A stretch of 64,000 nt of DNA from positions 62,001 through 126,000 of the forward strand of contig CAUJET010000043.1 in NCBI GenBank assembly GCA_963169665.1, read 5' to 3'. The position numbers and the translations under genes are program-made. Under the pieces are notes generated by a model that did no database searches, was not told where the DNA came from, and was given only the letters and a program-made list of their open reading frames with translations. Shown piece by piece: positions 1 through 8,997 of the stretch. Position 1 is the first letter of the stretch. Every line of letters begins with the position of its first letter. This DNA is from Actinomycetota bacterium. Its GTDB lineage: Bacteria > Actinomycetota > Acidimicrobiia > Acidimicrobiales > Ilumatobacteraceae.

Positions 1-42
1 GACGACCCCCGCTGGTGAGAGCCGCCGCTGCCACGTCGCGCG

Positions 43-1260
43 TCAGGCGGCGGCGCGGGTGCGGCGCAACAGCGGATCGGCGAGGCGCAACGCGCCGTCG
101 GCGACCTTCAGCACCGTGCCGGCCGCGCCGGGGGTGCGGCTGTCGACCAGGTTGCCCATCACCGCGAGGGTGATGTCGGCCGCGGCCTGGGTGCCCACGG
201 CGATCCGCAGGCCGGGCTTGAGCAACCACGGGTGACCGATGAGGAAGCTGAACCGACGCCCGGTGCGCAGGAAGCTGTCGAAGCGCTCGCCGACGAGCTG
301 GTCGTAGACGGCCGGGGCCGTGGCCGGGTTGGCGAGGAACTGCTCGGTCGCGAGCATGCCGCTCTCGAGGCCGTAGTCGATGCCCTCGCCGTTCATCGGG
401 TTGACGAAACCGGCCGCGTCGCCGACGGCGAGCCAGCCCGGTCCGCTGCGGCGCACGCAGCTCATCGGCAGCCGCCACGCACGGGGCTTGTCGAGGTAGC
501 CGCCGAGGCCCCACGGTTCGCGCACGATCGCCGCGTACTGGTCGAGCAGGGTGTTGAGGTTGAGCTTCTTGAAGCCCTTCATGGTGCTGAGCGCACCGAC
601 ACCGATGTTCACGGTGCCGTCGCCGGCGGGGAACATCCAGCCGTAGCCGGGCACCGGGGTGCCATGTTCGTCGCGCAGCGACAGGCAGGCCTCGAGATGG
701 CGCTCCGCGTGCCGAGGCGTGGGGGCGTACGCCCGGATGGCGAGTCCGAACGGCTCGTTGGGGTCGCGCTCGGCGCCGAGCAGCTTCGCGGCCGCACCCT
801 GGGCGCCTGCGGCCAGCACGGTGAGGGGTGCACGCCACGACTCGCCACCGGCGCGCACGCCGACCACACGGTCGCCCTCGAGCTCGGGCAGCGCCTCGCA
901 CTCGAAGCGCACGTCGGCACCGGCCTCGATCGCGACGTCGATGAGGTGGGTGTCGAAGCGATGCCGCGGCCACACGGCGCCGTGGTTGGGGAACCGGTCG
1001 GTGGTGGGCCAGGCCAGCTCGCGGGTCTTCTTGCCCGCGATCATGCGCAGACCGTCGATGCGGTGCGCCGGCGAGAGGTCGATCTTGAGCTCCTCGAGGG
1101 CGGCCACCGCTCGCGGGGTGAGGCCGTCGCCGCACACCTTGTCGCGGCCGTGCGGACCCTTCTCGAACACCACGACCCGCACGCCGGCGCGTGCCGCGAC
1201 GATGGCGGCCGCAGCGCCCGCCGGGCCACCGCCGATGACGATCAGGTCGCACTGGTTCAC
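43..1260 (-). CDS. geranylgeranyl reductase-family FAD-dependent oxidoreductase
   Basis: A 405-residue flavoprotein. A Rossmann FAD-binding motif (IVIGGGPAGAAAA) lies at about residues 7-19, and the second FAD motif (GDAAGFVNPMNGEGIDYG) lies in the C-terminal third. Both are typical of the geranylgeranyl reductase/digeranylgeranylglycerophospholipid reductase family. Members saturate isoprenoid double bonds, for example in menaquinone side chains or lipids; the substrate here cannot be told. The ATG start sits just before the Rossmann strand, as expected. It lies downstream of oleD on the same strand, but 187 bp containing an inverted repeat separate them, so it is probably not part of the ole operon. 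Confidence 0.85.
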   Translation of the reverse strand: MNQCDLIVIGGGPAGAAAAIVAARAGVRVVVFEKGPHGRDKVCGDGLTPRAVAALEELKIDLSPAHRIDGLRMIAGKKTRELAWPTTDRFPNHGAVWPRHRFDTHLIDVAIEAGADVRFECEALPELEGDRVVGVRAGGESWRAPLTVLAAGAQGAAAKLLGAERDPNEPFGLAIRAYAPTPRHAERHLEACLSLRDEHGTPVPGYGWMFPAGDGTVNIGVGALSTMKGFKKLNLNTLLDQYAAIVREPWGLGGYLDKPRAWRLPMSCVRRSGPGWLAVGDAAGFVNPMNGEGIDYGLESGMLATEQFLANPATAPAVYDQLVGERFDSFLRTGRRFSFLIGHPWLLKPGLRIAVGTQAAADITLAVMGNLVDSRTPGAAGTVLKVADGALRLADPLLRRTRAAA

Positions 1261-1338
1261 GCCCGACAGCCTGCCAGCGACGACGCCCGATCACCCCACC
1301 GTCGCCCGGCGGATTCCGTCACAGCCCGGTCCGCCCTG

Positions 1339-1443
1339 GCGATGAGAGATGAGTGCCGGTACCGACCCCAACTCTCATCGGGGCCAAGCGTGTCGCCAGG
1401 GTGATGAGAGATGAGGTCGCCACAGGCACTCATCTCTCATCGC
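1339..1443. repeat. inverted repeat with extra copies of a TGATGAGAGATGAG motif
   Basis: A perfect 19-bp inverted repeat pairs 1339-1357 with 1425-1443 (arm GCGATGAGAGATGAGTGCC). Two more partial copies sit between the arms: CTCTCATCG near 1372 and GTGATGAGAGATGAGG near 1401. The block fills the gap between oleD and the reductase gene. It could act as a transcription terminator/attenuator or be a small repeat element. No T-tract follows, so a simple intrinsic terminator is not obvious. Confidence 0.6.
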
Positions 1444-1447
1444 GGGG

Positions 1448-2425
1448 TCAGTAGGCGGCGAACCAGGCGGCGAGTTCGGCGAGGCCCTGGTCGATCGTCA
1501 CCGTCGGCCGCCAGCCCAGGTCGTCACGGGCCGGCCTGGGATCGAACCAGTGCGCAGTGCCCAACTGCTCGGCGAGAAACCGGGTGAGCGGCGGCTCCTC
1601 GTCAGGCTTCGCCCGCGCCCAGATCTTCTCGACGACCGATCCCGCGCCGAGCGCGAGCCGGAGCGGCACGACCTTCGGCTCCGCGGTCACGCCGGCGGCG
1701 CGCAGGATCCCCTCGATCAGCTCGCGGATCGGCCGCGGCTCGCCGTTGGCGATCACGTACGCCCGGCCGATGCACGCCGCGCCGGGGACGGCAGCGTCGA
1801 GCGCGGCGACGAGCGCCGACGCCGCGTTGTCGATGTAGGTGGTGTCGATCAGCGCCGTGCCGCCACCGACGAGGGCGAGCCGACCCGCCCGAGCGCGTTC
1901 GACGAGGCGACCGACGAGCTGGGTGTCGCCCGGCCCCCACACGAGGTGCGGCCGGATCGCGACGATCGGCAGGGCGTCGCTCGCCGCGCCGACGGCGAGC
2001 CGTTCGGCCACTGCCTTCGACTCGGCGTAGTGCGCATCGGTGCGACCCGTGACCGGTGCGTCGGCGAGGGCGCCGACGAGCGAGTGCCCGGCGTGAGCCA
2101 CCGACGGGGTCGAGACGTACACGACCCGCGACAACCCGAGCTCACGGGCCGCGGCGATCACGTTCGCGGTGCCGTCGACGTTGATCGAGCGGAAGTCCTC
2201 CCACGAGCCGACGATGCCCACCTTCGCGGCGGCGTGCACGACCGCGTCGCAGCCGTCGAGCGCGGTGCGCACGAGATCGGCGTCGCGCACGTCGCCGCGC
2301 ACCTGGGGCGCGTCGATCGCGGCGTCGCCCCGCTGGAGCATCACGACCTCGTCGCCGCGGGCGAGCAACGCCTCGGCGGTCCGCCGGGCCAGCAGGCTCG
2401 ACCCACCCGTCACCAACACCCTCAC
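1448..2425 (-). CDS. oleD: OleD, NADPH-dependent 2-alkyl-3-ketoalkanoate reductase
   Basis: A 325-residue extended short-chain dehydrogenase. It has an N-terminal nucleotide-binding motif (LVTGGSSLLA, residues 4-13) and the catalytic pair YAESK (Tyr133, Lys137). In the ole pathway OleD reduces the 2-alkyl-3-ketoacid made by OleA to the 2-alkyl-3-hydroxyacid used by OleC. The GTG at 2425 was chosen because it directly precedes the first beta strand; longer versions would run back into oleBC. It is the last gene of a leftward oleA-oleBC-oleD operon, 76 bp after oleBC. The function rests mainly on this context, since the fold alone would fit many 3-beta-HSD-like reductases. Confidence 0.85.
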   Translation of the reverse strand: MRVLVTGGSSLLARRTAEALLARGDEVVMLQRGDAAIDAPQVRGDVRDADLVRTALDGCDAVVHAAAKVGIVGSWEDFRSINVDGTANVIAAARELGLSRVVYVSTPSVAHAGHSLVGALADAPVTGRTDAHYAESKAVAERLAVGAASDALPIVAIRPHLVWGPGDTQLVGRLVERARAGRLALVGGGTALIDTTYIDNAASALVAALDAAVPGAACIGRAYVIANGEPRPIRELIEGILRAAGVTAEPKVVPLRLALGAGSVVEKIWARAKPDEEPPLTRFLAEQLGTAHWFDPRPARDDLGWRPTVTIDQGLAELAAWFAAY

Positions 2426-2501
2426 CCCGGCCCCCGGCGTTCCGTGATCCGTGAGCGGGACCCGCACCGGCTGCGGGTGGCGCTCACGTAGCGGTGGTCG
2501 G

Positions 2502-5102
2502 TCACCACGGGCGCTTGGCTCGTTCGCCGGACAGCACGCGCTCGGCCCAGGTGGCGACGAGGGTGCGGTCGATCTTGGTGTTGTGGCGGATGTCGACGGG
2601 GAGCGTGCCCACCTGCAGCACCGCGGCGACGGGCTGCGACACGGCATCGCGCACCGCATCCCTGACCGAGGCGGCGATCGACGCCGGCGCGAGGCCATCG
2701 GCATCGGCGCCGGTCTCCACCACCACGACCAGCACCTGGCACCCCACCGGGCCGACGCCGACCGCAGCGCTGCGGACGATGCCGTCGATGCGCTCGACCG
2801 CCACCTCCACCGGGACCGGCGTGACCGGACCGCGGTCGGTGTGCACCACGTGCACCGAGCGACCCTCGATCCACAGCAGGCCGTCGGCATCGACATGGCC
2901 CACGTCGCCCGAACGGTGCCAGCGACGGCCGGCTGCATCGAGCGGGCGAGCGTCGCGCTCGATGGCCCACCGGCGGTCGTAGCCGTCGCTCAGCCAGGGC
3001 GTGCGAACCAGCACCTCGCCGGTCGTTCCGGGCGGTACGGCCACGACGGCGGTCGCGGCATCGAACCCGAGCGGGGCAACGAACACCTCGGCACCCGGCA
3101 CGGGTCGGCCCACGCACACGCCACGGCCGTGACCGACCGCGTCGATCGTCGCGAGCGGCACGTCGGCGACCGGCAGGCACTCGGTCATGCCGTAGGGCGT
3201 GTGCAGCTCGGCCGCCGGCATCAGCGCCGCGGTGGCGCGGAGCGTGGCGACGGGCACCGGCGCTCCGGCCGACAGCGCGAGGCGCACGCGGGAGAACCGC
3301 TGGTCGACACCGGTGGAGGTGCGCACCACGTTGGCGAGCGCGGCCGGCGATGCGAACACGATGGTCGCGTCGACCGACTCGCACGCCGTGGCGAGCGCCG
3401 CAGCTGTGAGCGTGCCCGGCTTGGTGACGTCGACGTCGGGGATGGTGGAGGCGATGCCGAGCGCGGGGCCGTACAGCGCGAACGGAGCGAACGCGGCGAC
3501 GAGGCGGTCGTCGCGGGTGATGCCGTACGTGGCGGCCAGCGCGTCGCGTTGTGCCGCGAGCTGGTGGTGGCGATAGCGGACGCCCTTGGCCGGCCCGGTG
3601 GCGCCGGAGGTGTAGAGCACCGCGGCCGGATCGTCCGGCATCGGCGCCGGCGGCAGCACGGCCGCCGAACGAACGAGGTCGTCGAGTGTCGCCACCGCGC
3701 CCATCACCGGCTTCGACCCGGTCGAGACGCGGTACGCGCCCGGCGCCCAGCGGAGGGCCCGTGCCGCCGCCAACGCCTCGGGCGCGCCGATCACCCAGTC
3801 GACGCGGGCGCCGCGGACCGCTCGGCCCAGACCTCCGAGACCGAGACCGCGATCGGCCACCACGGTGACGCCGCCGGCGCGCCACACCGCGTACACCGCG
3901 GCCACGAGGTCGACGCTCGGTGGGACGAGCATCGCCACCCGCTCGCCCGGCCGGAGCCCGAGTTCGCTCAGCCCGCGGGCGATGCCCATCACCCGCTGGT
4001 GCAATTCGTGGAACGACGTCGACACGCCGGTCGCCCCGTCGACGAACGCCACGGCGGGGTCGTCGGCGCGCTCGTCGAGCGCAGCCCACGTCGGGACGTA
4101 CCCCGGACGATCGGCCGGCGAGTCGGCAGCCGCGGCCGCTGACGCGGCCGCTGACGCGGCCGCTGACGTGGCTCGGCCCGCAGGCGGCACCCGCTCCGCG
4201 AGCCACGCGTCGAGCACCCCTGCCACATCGGCCTCCACCGGGGCGAGGTGCCCGATGCGGTCGAAGCGGTGCAGGTCGGCGTGCGGCAGGCGCGCAGCGA
4301 GATCGAGCGCGAACGAGTCGTCGAACACCGGGTCGGACGCGCCCCACACCAGCAGCGCCGGCGCGGTGATCGTGGGCAGCTGCGCGGCGACGTCGGCCAG
4401 CGCTGCCGACGACGGATGGCGATCGTCGAAGGGCACGTCGGCCACGAAGTCGCGCACCGCGGCACGGTCGGCTGCACGGCGATACGGCGCCCGGAACGCG
4501 GGCCGCATCTCGGCGGGGATGCGCTGCCACGACAACCACATCGTCCCGTCGACGAACAGCCGGGTGCGGCGGCAGGCGAGGTCGGTCATCGGGCCGGCGG
4601 CAGCGAGCCGGATGAGCGACGGTGCACGACGGCCCGCCGGCACGGCGATGCCCGTGTTGCACAGCACGAGCCCGGCGAGGCGGTCCTGGTGCGCGACCGA
4701 CCAGCCCTGCACGACCGCGCCACCCCAGTCGTGACCGACCATCACGAGTGGACCCTCGAGCCCGAGCGCTCCGATCACGTCGTCGAGATCGCGCACGCGC
4801 TGCGCGTAGGTGCGCGGTCCCAGGCGGTCGGAGAACCCCATACCCAGCTGGTCGACCGCGACCACCTGGTAGCGGTCACCGAGCCGGCGGATCACGCGGT
4901 GCCACAGGTACGACCAGGTGGGGTTGCCGTGGACGCAGACGATCGTGCCGAGCGGACGCTCGGTGGCGGCCGGTCGGCGTTCGAGGACGTGCCAACGATG
5001 CGTGCCGCCGTCGTGAGAGGCGACGTCGAGGGTGCGCGACCACGAGGGATCGACACCCCAGTCCTGCCAGTCGCCCGCCGTCGGCAGCGCTGGTGCGCTC
5101 AT
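2502..5102 (-). CDS. oleBC: OleBC fusion: beta-lactone decarboxylase plus beta-lactone synthetase
   Basis: An 866-residue two-domain protein. Residues 1-305 form an alpha/beta hydrolase of haloalkane-dehalogenase type (OleB). It has HGNPTWSY near 59-66, the nucleophile Asp125 in GHDWGG and a C-terminal His285. Residues about 335-866 are an AMP-ligase-fold enzyme (OleC) with the P-loop YTSGATGPAKG at 497-507 and an A5-like YGMTE motif. OleC closes the beta-hydroxyacid to a beta-lactone using ATP, and OleB removes CO2 to leave the cis-olefin. The linker is Ala/Ser-rich and encoded by three exact 12-bp repeats (GCGGCCGCTGAC) at 4132-4167. OleBC fusions are known in actinobacteria. It starts 50 bp after oleA. 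Confidence 0.93.
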   Translation of the reverse strand: MSAPALPTAGDWQDWGVDPSWSRTLDVASHDGGTHRWHVLERRPAATERPLGTIVCVHGNPTWSYLWHRVIRRLGDRYQVVAVDQLGMGFSDRLGPRTYAQRVRDLDDVIGALGLEGPLVMVGHDWGGAVVQGWSVAHQDRLAGLVLCNTGIAVPAGRRAPSLIRLAAAGPMTDLACRRTRLFVDGTMWLSWQRIPAEMRPAFRAPYRRAADRAAVRDFVADVPFDDRHPSSAALADVAAQLPTITAPALLVWGASDPVFDDSFALDLAARLPHADLHRFDRIGHLAPVEADVAGVLDAWLAERVPPAGRATSAAASAAASAAAAADSPADRPGYVPTWAALDERADDPAVAFVDGATGVSTSFHELHQRVMGIARGLSELGLRPGERVAMLVPPSVDLVAAVYAVWRAGGVTVVADRGLGLGGLGRAVRGARVDWVIGAPEALAAARALRWAPGAYRVSTGSKPVMGAVATLDDLVRSAAVLPPAPMPDDPAAVLYTSGATGPAKGVRYRHHQLAAQRDALAATYGITRDDRLVAAFAPFALYGPALGIASTIPDVDVTKPGTLTAAALATACESVDATIVFASPAALANVVRTSTGVDQRFSRVRLALSAGAPVPVATLRATAALMPAAELHTPYGMTECLPVADVPLATIDAVGHGRGVCVGRPVPGAEVFVAPLGFDAATAVVAVPPGTTGEVLVRTPWLSDGYDRRWAIERDARPLDAAGRRWHRSGDVGHVDADGLLWIEGRSVHVVHTDRGPVTPVPVEVAVERIDGIVRSAAVGVGPVGCQVLVVVVETGADADGLAPASIAASVRDAVRDAVSQPVAAVLQVGTLPVDIRHNTKIDRTLVATWAERVLSGERAKRPW

Positions 5103-5152
5103 GGTCTCGTGCCCCGGACGGAGCGCGCCGTCACCGGCCCGTCACCAGCCGA

Positions 5153-6214
5153 TCACCAGACGATTTCGGTGAAGCTCGTGTTGAGCCCCGAACCGATGCC
5201 CATGCACAGCACGCGCTCGCCGGCCGTCAGTTCGTCCTGCACACCCGCGAGGGTGATCGGGATCGCGGCCGGGCCGACGTTGCCGAACTTCGGGTACGTG
5301 AGCGGCACCTTGTCGGAGTCGGCGGGGATGCCGAGGCGCTCGCAGATGAGCTTGGTGTGGACCGAACTCACCTGGTGGATGATGTAGCGGTCCATGCCAC
5401 TCGTCCAGTCGAAGTCGACGGTCGAGTCCTTCCACGCCTCCTGCGCCAGGTCGAGGCCGGCCTCGAGGAGTCGCTTGGTGTCGGTCGTCATCTTGTCGAG
5501 GTCGCCGATGCACAGCGTGTGGTGCTCGGTGCCGGCGCGGGCGACGCCGCCGACCACGCGGTGCGCGTCGGGGTGCGTCTCGAGGTTGCCGAGCACCATG
5601 GCCGCGGCACCCGAGCCGAGGGTGAGCGAGGCGAACTCGTCGAAGACGTCGGTGAACGACGCGGTCTCCTGCTGGAGTCGGGCGATGGTGGCCTGCTGGG
5701 TGTAACGGCTGCCCTCGCCGTCGACGATGAGCGCGTACTTGATGAAGCCGGCATCGATCGCGGTGGAGGCCAGGTGGATCGCGTTGACGAACCCGAGGCA
5801 CGCGTTCGCGAGGTCGAAGTTGGTGCACGACGGCGGCAGTCCGAGCTGGTGATGGACCGCACACGCGACGGATGGCTCGAGGTGGTGCTTGCAGACCGAG
5901 GTGGAGATCATCATGCCGATCTCGCTCGGGTCGACACCGGAGGTCTCGATCGCCTTGCGGCCGGCGAGCGCGGCGGCCTGGTCGAAGGTGACGCCCTCGG
6001 GCCACCAGCGGCGCTCCTTGATGCCGGCGAGCTCGGCCAGCAGACCGGGCCGCATGCCCCACCGTTCGTAGGTGGCCGACAGCTGCTCGTCGATCCAATC
6101 GGAGGTGACGACCTCGGGGGCCTCGACGGCTTCGACGCTGATGACGCCGGCCCGTTGGTGGGTGTAGACGGCGTTCGCGTTGCCCGCGGCGGCCTTGCCG
6201 GTTTTTTCGTTCAC
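5153..6214 (-). CDS. oleA: OleA, thiolase-fold head-to-head fatty acyl condensing enzyme
   Basis: A 353-residue KAS III/thiolase-superfamily protein. Cys139 (motif ANACLGF) is the acylated nucleophile and Glu113 (HHLEPS) the likely general base. They sit four residues before the C143/E117 pair known for Xanthomonas OleA. The His (IIHQ) and Asn (GNVGP) of the oxyanion site are also present. OleA joins two long-chain acyl-CoAs to a 2-alkyl-3-ketoacid, the first step of olefin synthesis. The GTG at 6214 was chosen because GGAG lies 5 nt upstream; the open frame continues further but crosses the divergent ddaH gene. First gene of the ole operon. Confidence 0.93.
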   Translation of the reverse strand: MNEKTGKAAAGNANAVYTHQRAGVISVEAVEAPEVVTSDWIDEQLSATYERWGMRPGLLAELAGIKERRWWPEGVTFDQAAALAGRKAIETSGVDPSEIGMMISTSVCKHHLEPSVACAVHHQLGLPPSCTNFDLANACLGFVNAIHLASTAIDAGFIKYALIVDGEGSRYTQQATIARLQQETASFTDVFDEFASLTLGSGAAAMVLGNLETHPDAHRVVGGVARAGTEHHTLCIGDLDKMTTDTKRLLEAGLDLAQEAWKDSTVDFDWTSGMDRYIIHQVSSVHTKLICERLGIPADSDKVPLTYPKFGNVGPAAIPITLAGVQDELTAGERVLCMGIGSGLNTSFTEIVW

Positions 6215-6244
6215 CGGTGCTCCGATCTCAATAGCCTTCGCTGC

Positions 6245-7021
6245 ATGGTACAGACGAGAGCACTCGTGAGACGGCCGAGCCCGCGTTTGGCCGAGGGCCT
6301 CGTCACCCACATCGAGCGCACGCCGGTCGACCTCGACCTCGCCGTTCGTCAGTGGGAGGTCTACGTCGACACCCTCCGTGACGTGGGGTGGGACATCGTC
6401 GAGGTGCCGCCCGCGCCCGACTGTCCCGACTCGGTCTTCGTCGAGGACACGGTGCTGATGTACCGCAACGTGGCGGTGATCTGTCGCCCCGGCGCCGATG
6501 AACGCGCCGACGAAGTACTCGCGGTCGAGCCGGTCGTGGAGGCCCTCGGGTGCTCCATCAATCGCATCCGCACACCGGGCACGCTCGACGGTGGCGACGT
6601 GCTGAAGATCGGCGACACCCTCTACGTGGGTCGCGGTGGCCGGACCAACGGCGAGGGCATCCGCCAGCTCCGGGCGATCCTGGAGCCACTCGGCGCGACC
6701 GTGATCACGGTGCCGCTCACCAAGGTGCTGCACCTCAAGTCGGCCGTCACGGCGCTGCCCGACGGCACCGTCATCGGATATCCGCCGGCCATCGACGACC
6801 CGGCGATCTTCCCGAGGTTCCTGCCGGTGCCCGAGGAGTCGGGCGCGCACGTGGTGCTGCTCGGCGACGGCCGGTTGCTGATGGCGGCCGACGCGCCGCG
6901 ATCGGCGCAGCTGTTCCGCGACCTCGGCTACACGCCGGTGGAGGTCGACATCTCCGAGTACGTGAAGCTCGAGGGCTGCGTCACCTGCCTGTCGGTGCGC
7001 CTGCGGCCGACGGCGCGCTGA
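6245..7021 (+). CDS. ddaH: dimethylarginine dimethylaminohydrolase (DDAH)
   Basis: A 258-residue amidinotransferase-fold enzyme that hydrolyses N-omega-methylated arginine to citrulline and methylamines. Visible family motifs, in order, are [16 protein letters not shown], the catalytic His in HLKSAVTAL, and the catalytic Cys near the C terminus (GCVTCLSV, Cys248). The ATG at 6245 gives the usual family length and has no clear Shine-Dalgarno, so the message may be leaderless. The gene is divergent from oleA with only 30 bp between the start codons, so each promoter must overlap the other gene or its leader. No functional tie to ole is apparent. Confidence 0.9.
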   Translation: MVQTRALVRRPSPRLAEGLVTHIERTPVDLDLAVRQWEVYVDTLRDVGWDIVEVPPAPDCPDSVFVEDTVLMYRNVAVICRPGADERADEVLAVEPVVEALGCSINRIRTPGTLDGGDVLKIGDTLYVGRGGRTNGEGIRQLRAILEPLGATVITVPLTKVLHLKSAVTALPDGTVIGYPPAIDDPAIFPRFLPVPEESGAHVVLLGDGRLLMAADAPRSAQLFRDLGYTPVEVDISEYVKLEGCVTCLSVRLRPTAR

Positions 7022-7057
7022 GGCTGCGGTTTCCGACGCCGAGCGCCGTCAGCCGCA

Positions 7058-8530
7058 TCACGGCATCGGTGTCTCGACGATCATCGGCCGTTCGGGGAAA
7101 CGCCCGACGCCGCCCATCGAGACCAGCATCCCGGTGTGGGTGCGGTCGGTGTGCAGCGCCCGCCACGACACCATCGCCTGCACGTACGGCAGCACCCGCG
7201 CCGGATCGGTGACGAGGGTGTGCCACGTGGGGTCGGCCGCCAGGTCGAAGCACCGCCACGCGCCGTTGCCGAACTGCACGTACGCACCGTCGGCGTCGCG
7301 GATGCAGGCGAGCTGTTGGCGTTCCAGCCGCTGGTCCCACGGCCACGGGTGCTCGTCGAGCAGGAACTGGTCGCGCCAGTCGAACTCCCAGTGGGCGTGC
7401 TCGCGCCACCACGGCGGTTGCTCGCCGCGCAGGAACGGGGTGAGCGGCAGGCCGTCGCACTGCACCGGGACGTCGGCGCCGATGAACTCGCAGACGGTGG
7501 GGAAGAGATCGACGTTCTCGGTGAGCGCCTCGACCACCGAACCGTGCGCGTCGGCGTGGCGTGGATCGCGGACGATCCCGAGGATGTGGTAGCTCTCCTC
7601 GAACCAGCCGAGCTTGCCGAGCAGACCCTGGTCGCCGAGCTGCTCGCCGTGGTCGGCCGTGACGATCACCATCGTGTCGTCCCACATGTCGAGCTCGCGC
7701 AGCGTCTGCCAGAGGCGGGCGAGCTGTGCGTCGACCTCGCTGATCATGCCGTAGTACTGGGCGCGCAGCTCGCGCATCTCGCGCTCGTCGGTGGGGGCGG
7801 CCGACCAGCTCGACAGCACGCGGTCGTGGAACGGCAGGCGGTCGTCGGGCGGTGCGATCGGCAGGGCGACGTCGGCCGGGTCGTACATCGTCGAGTACTC
7901 GCCGGCCGCGCCGTACGGCGGATGTGGTCGCAGGTAGGAGAGGTGCGCGAACCACGGCGCCCGCTGCGACGGCGCCGCCTGCTCGCGCAGCCAGTCGATC
8001 GCGTGATCGGTGAGGAACGCCGACACGCCCAGCTCGGCCGGCCTCGAAGGCTCGGTGCCGAGCGCGTCGTAGCCGCCCCCGAGGCCGGTGTACCCCCGCT
8101 CCGCGAGCCAGTCGAGCCAGACCTGGTGGTCGTCGGGGATGTGCAGCACCGGCCGGAAGCCGGGGAGCACGCCCGAGTAGTTCTGCATGCGCGGGTCGTC
8201 GGGGCCGGTCGACTCGCGGGGGTCGATGCTCTGGTCGGTGTAGCCGAACAGCACGGGGTCGTACCCGGCGCGGCGGGCGGCCTTGGCGACGTTGTCGAAC
8301 CGAGCGTCGAGCGGGGTGCCGTTGGCGACCACGCGGTGGTTCATCTGGTACATGCCGGTGTACAGCGATGCGCGACCGGGCGCGCAGGGGGCCGCCTGGC
8401 TGTAGTGGCGGGCGAGGCGCACCCCGTCGGCAGCGAGCGCGTCGAGCGCCGGGGTGCGCACCACCGGGTGGCCGGCGATCGACAGGCAGTCGGCCCGGAA
8501 CTGGTCGAGCGTGATCAGGAGGACGTTCAC
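7058..8530 (-). CDS. sulfatase / phosphonate monoester hydrolase-like enzyme
   Basis: A 490-residue alkaline-phosphatase-superfamily hydrolase. The first metal site LITLDQFRAD (Asp9) starts the chain. A CxPxR motif (CAPGR, Cys49) followed by ASLYTG is the position of the formylglycine nucleophile. The usual Ser of CxPSR is Gly here. VTADHGEQLGD supplies further metal ligands. DQ in place of DD at the first metal site is more typical of the arylsulfatase/phosphonate monoester hydrolase branch. No signal peptide is seen, so it is probably cytoplasmic. Substrate unknown. A mycoredoxin gene follows 45 bp downstream on the same strand. Confidence 0.85.
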   Translation of the reverse strand: MNVLLITLDQFRADCLSIAGHPVVRTPALDALAADGVRLARHYSQAAPCAPGRASLYTGMYQMNHRVVANGTPLDARFDNVAKAARRAGYDPVLFGYTDQSIDPRESTGPDDPRMQNYSGVLPGFRPVLHIPDDHQVWLDWLAERGYTGLGGGYDALGTEPSRPAELGVSAFLTDHAIDWLREQAAPSQRAPWFAHLSYLRPHPPYGAAGEYSTMYDPADVALPIAPPDDRLPFHDRVLSSWSAAPTDEREMRELRAQYYGMISEVDAQLARLWQTLRELDMWDDTMVIVTADHGEQLGDQGLLGKLGWFEESYHILGIVRDPRHADAHGSVVEALTENVDLFPTVCEFIGADVPVQCDGLPLTPFLRGEQPPWWREHAHWEFDWRDQFLLDEHPWPWDQRLERQQLACIRDADGAYVQFGNGAWRCFDLAADPTWHTLVTDPARVLPYVQAMVSWRALHTDRTHTGMLVSMGGVGRFPERPMIVETPMP

Positions 8531-8575
8531 GCGACGGACGCTAACGCCCGGGTCGTACGGAGCCCGGGAGGGCGA

Positions 8576-8905
8576 TCAGACGGTGCCGACCGCGGCGAGG
8601 ATCTGCGCCACGTTCGGGTTGACGAGGCCAACGCCGCCGGCCGTGGGGTCGCCGACCGTGACCGTGGGGACGGTCTCGTTGCCACGGGCGATCGAACGGA
8701 CCACGGCTGCGGCGACCTCGTCGTCCCAGATGTTCACGCGCCGGTGCTCGACCTGGGCGTGCTCCAACTGCCGGAACAGGCTCCCGCAGAACGGGCAGCC
8801 GGGTCGCCAGTACACCGTGATCTCCGGGTCGCGCTGGGGAACGTTCTGGGGTTCGTGCGGGGGGTGGTGCCGGGGGTCGCTGGTCGGGGCGGGGTCGGGG
8901 GTCAC
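8576..8905 (-). CDS. glutaredoxin-like mycoredoxin
   Basis: A 109-residue thioredoxin-fold protein with the redox motif CPFC (in YWRPGCPFCGSLF) and the cis-proline motif TVPTV. These fit actinobacterial mycoredoxins, which reduce mixed disulfides with mycothiol. The first 25 or so residues are Pro/His-rich and not part of the fold, so a later start is possible. It lies 45 bp after the sulfatase gene on the same strand and ends just before it in transcription order (this gene is upstream). Confidence 0.85.
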   Translation of the reverse strand: MTPDPAPTSDPRHHPPHEPQNVPQRDPEITVYWRPGCPFCGSLFRQLEHAQVEHRRVNIWDDEVAAAVVRSIARGNETVPTVTVGDPTAGGVGLVNPNVAQILAAVGTV

Positions 8906-8997
8906 ACGGTGCTCAACCTGCGGGGTTTGCCATCTGTTCCCGGACAGTCCAGGTCGTGTTGGGTGGATTCACATCGGGTACCCGTAGTCTGAGCGCA

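Noticed and set aside
232..1404. Long open frames antisense to real genes, such as this one opposite the flavoprotein gene
   Set aside because: High GC content leaves few stops on the opposite strand. The translations lack any family motif and are rich in Arg/Ala/Gly/Asp, while the other strand has a clear enzyme.
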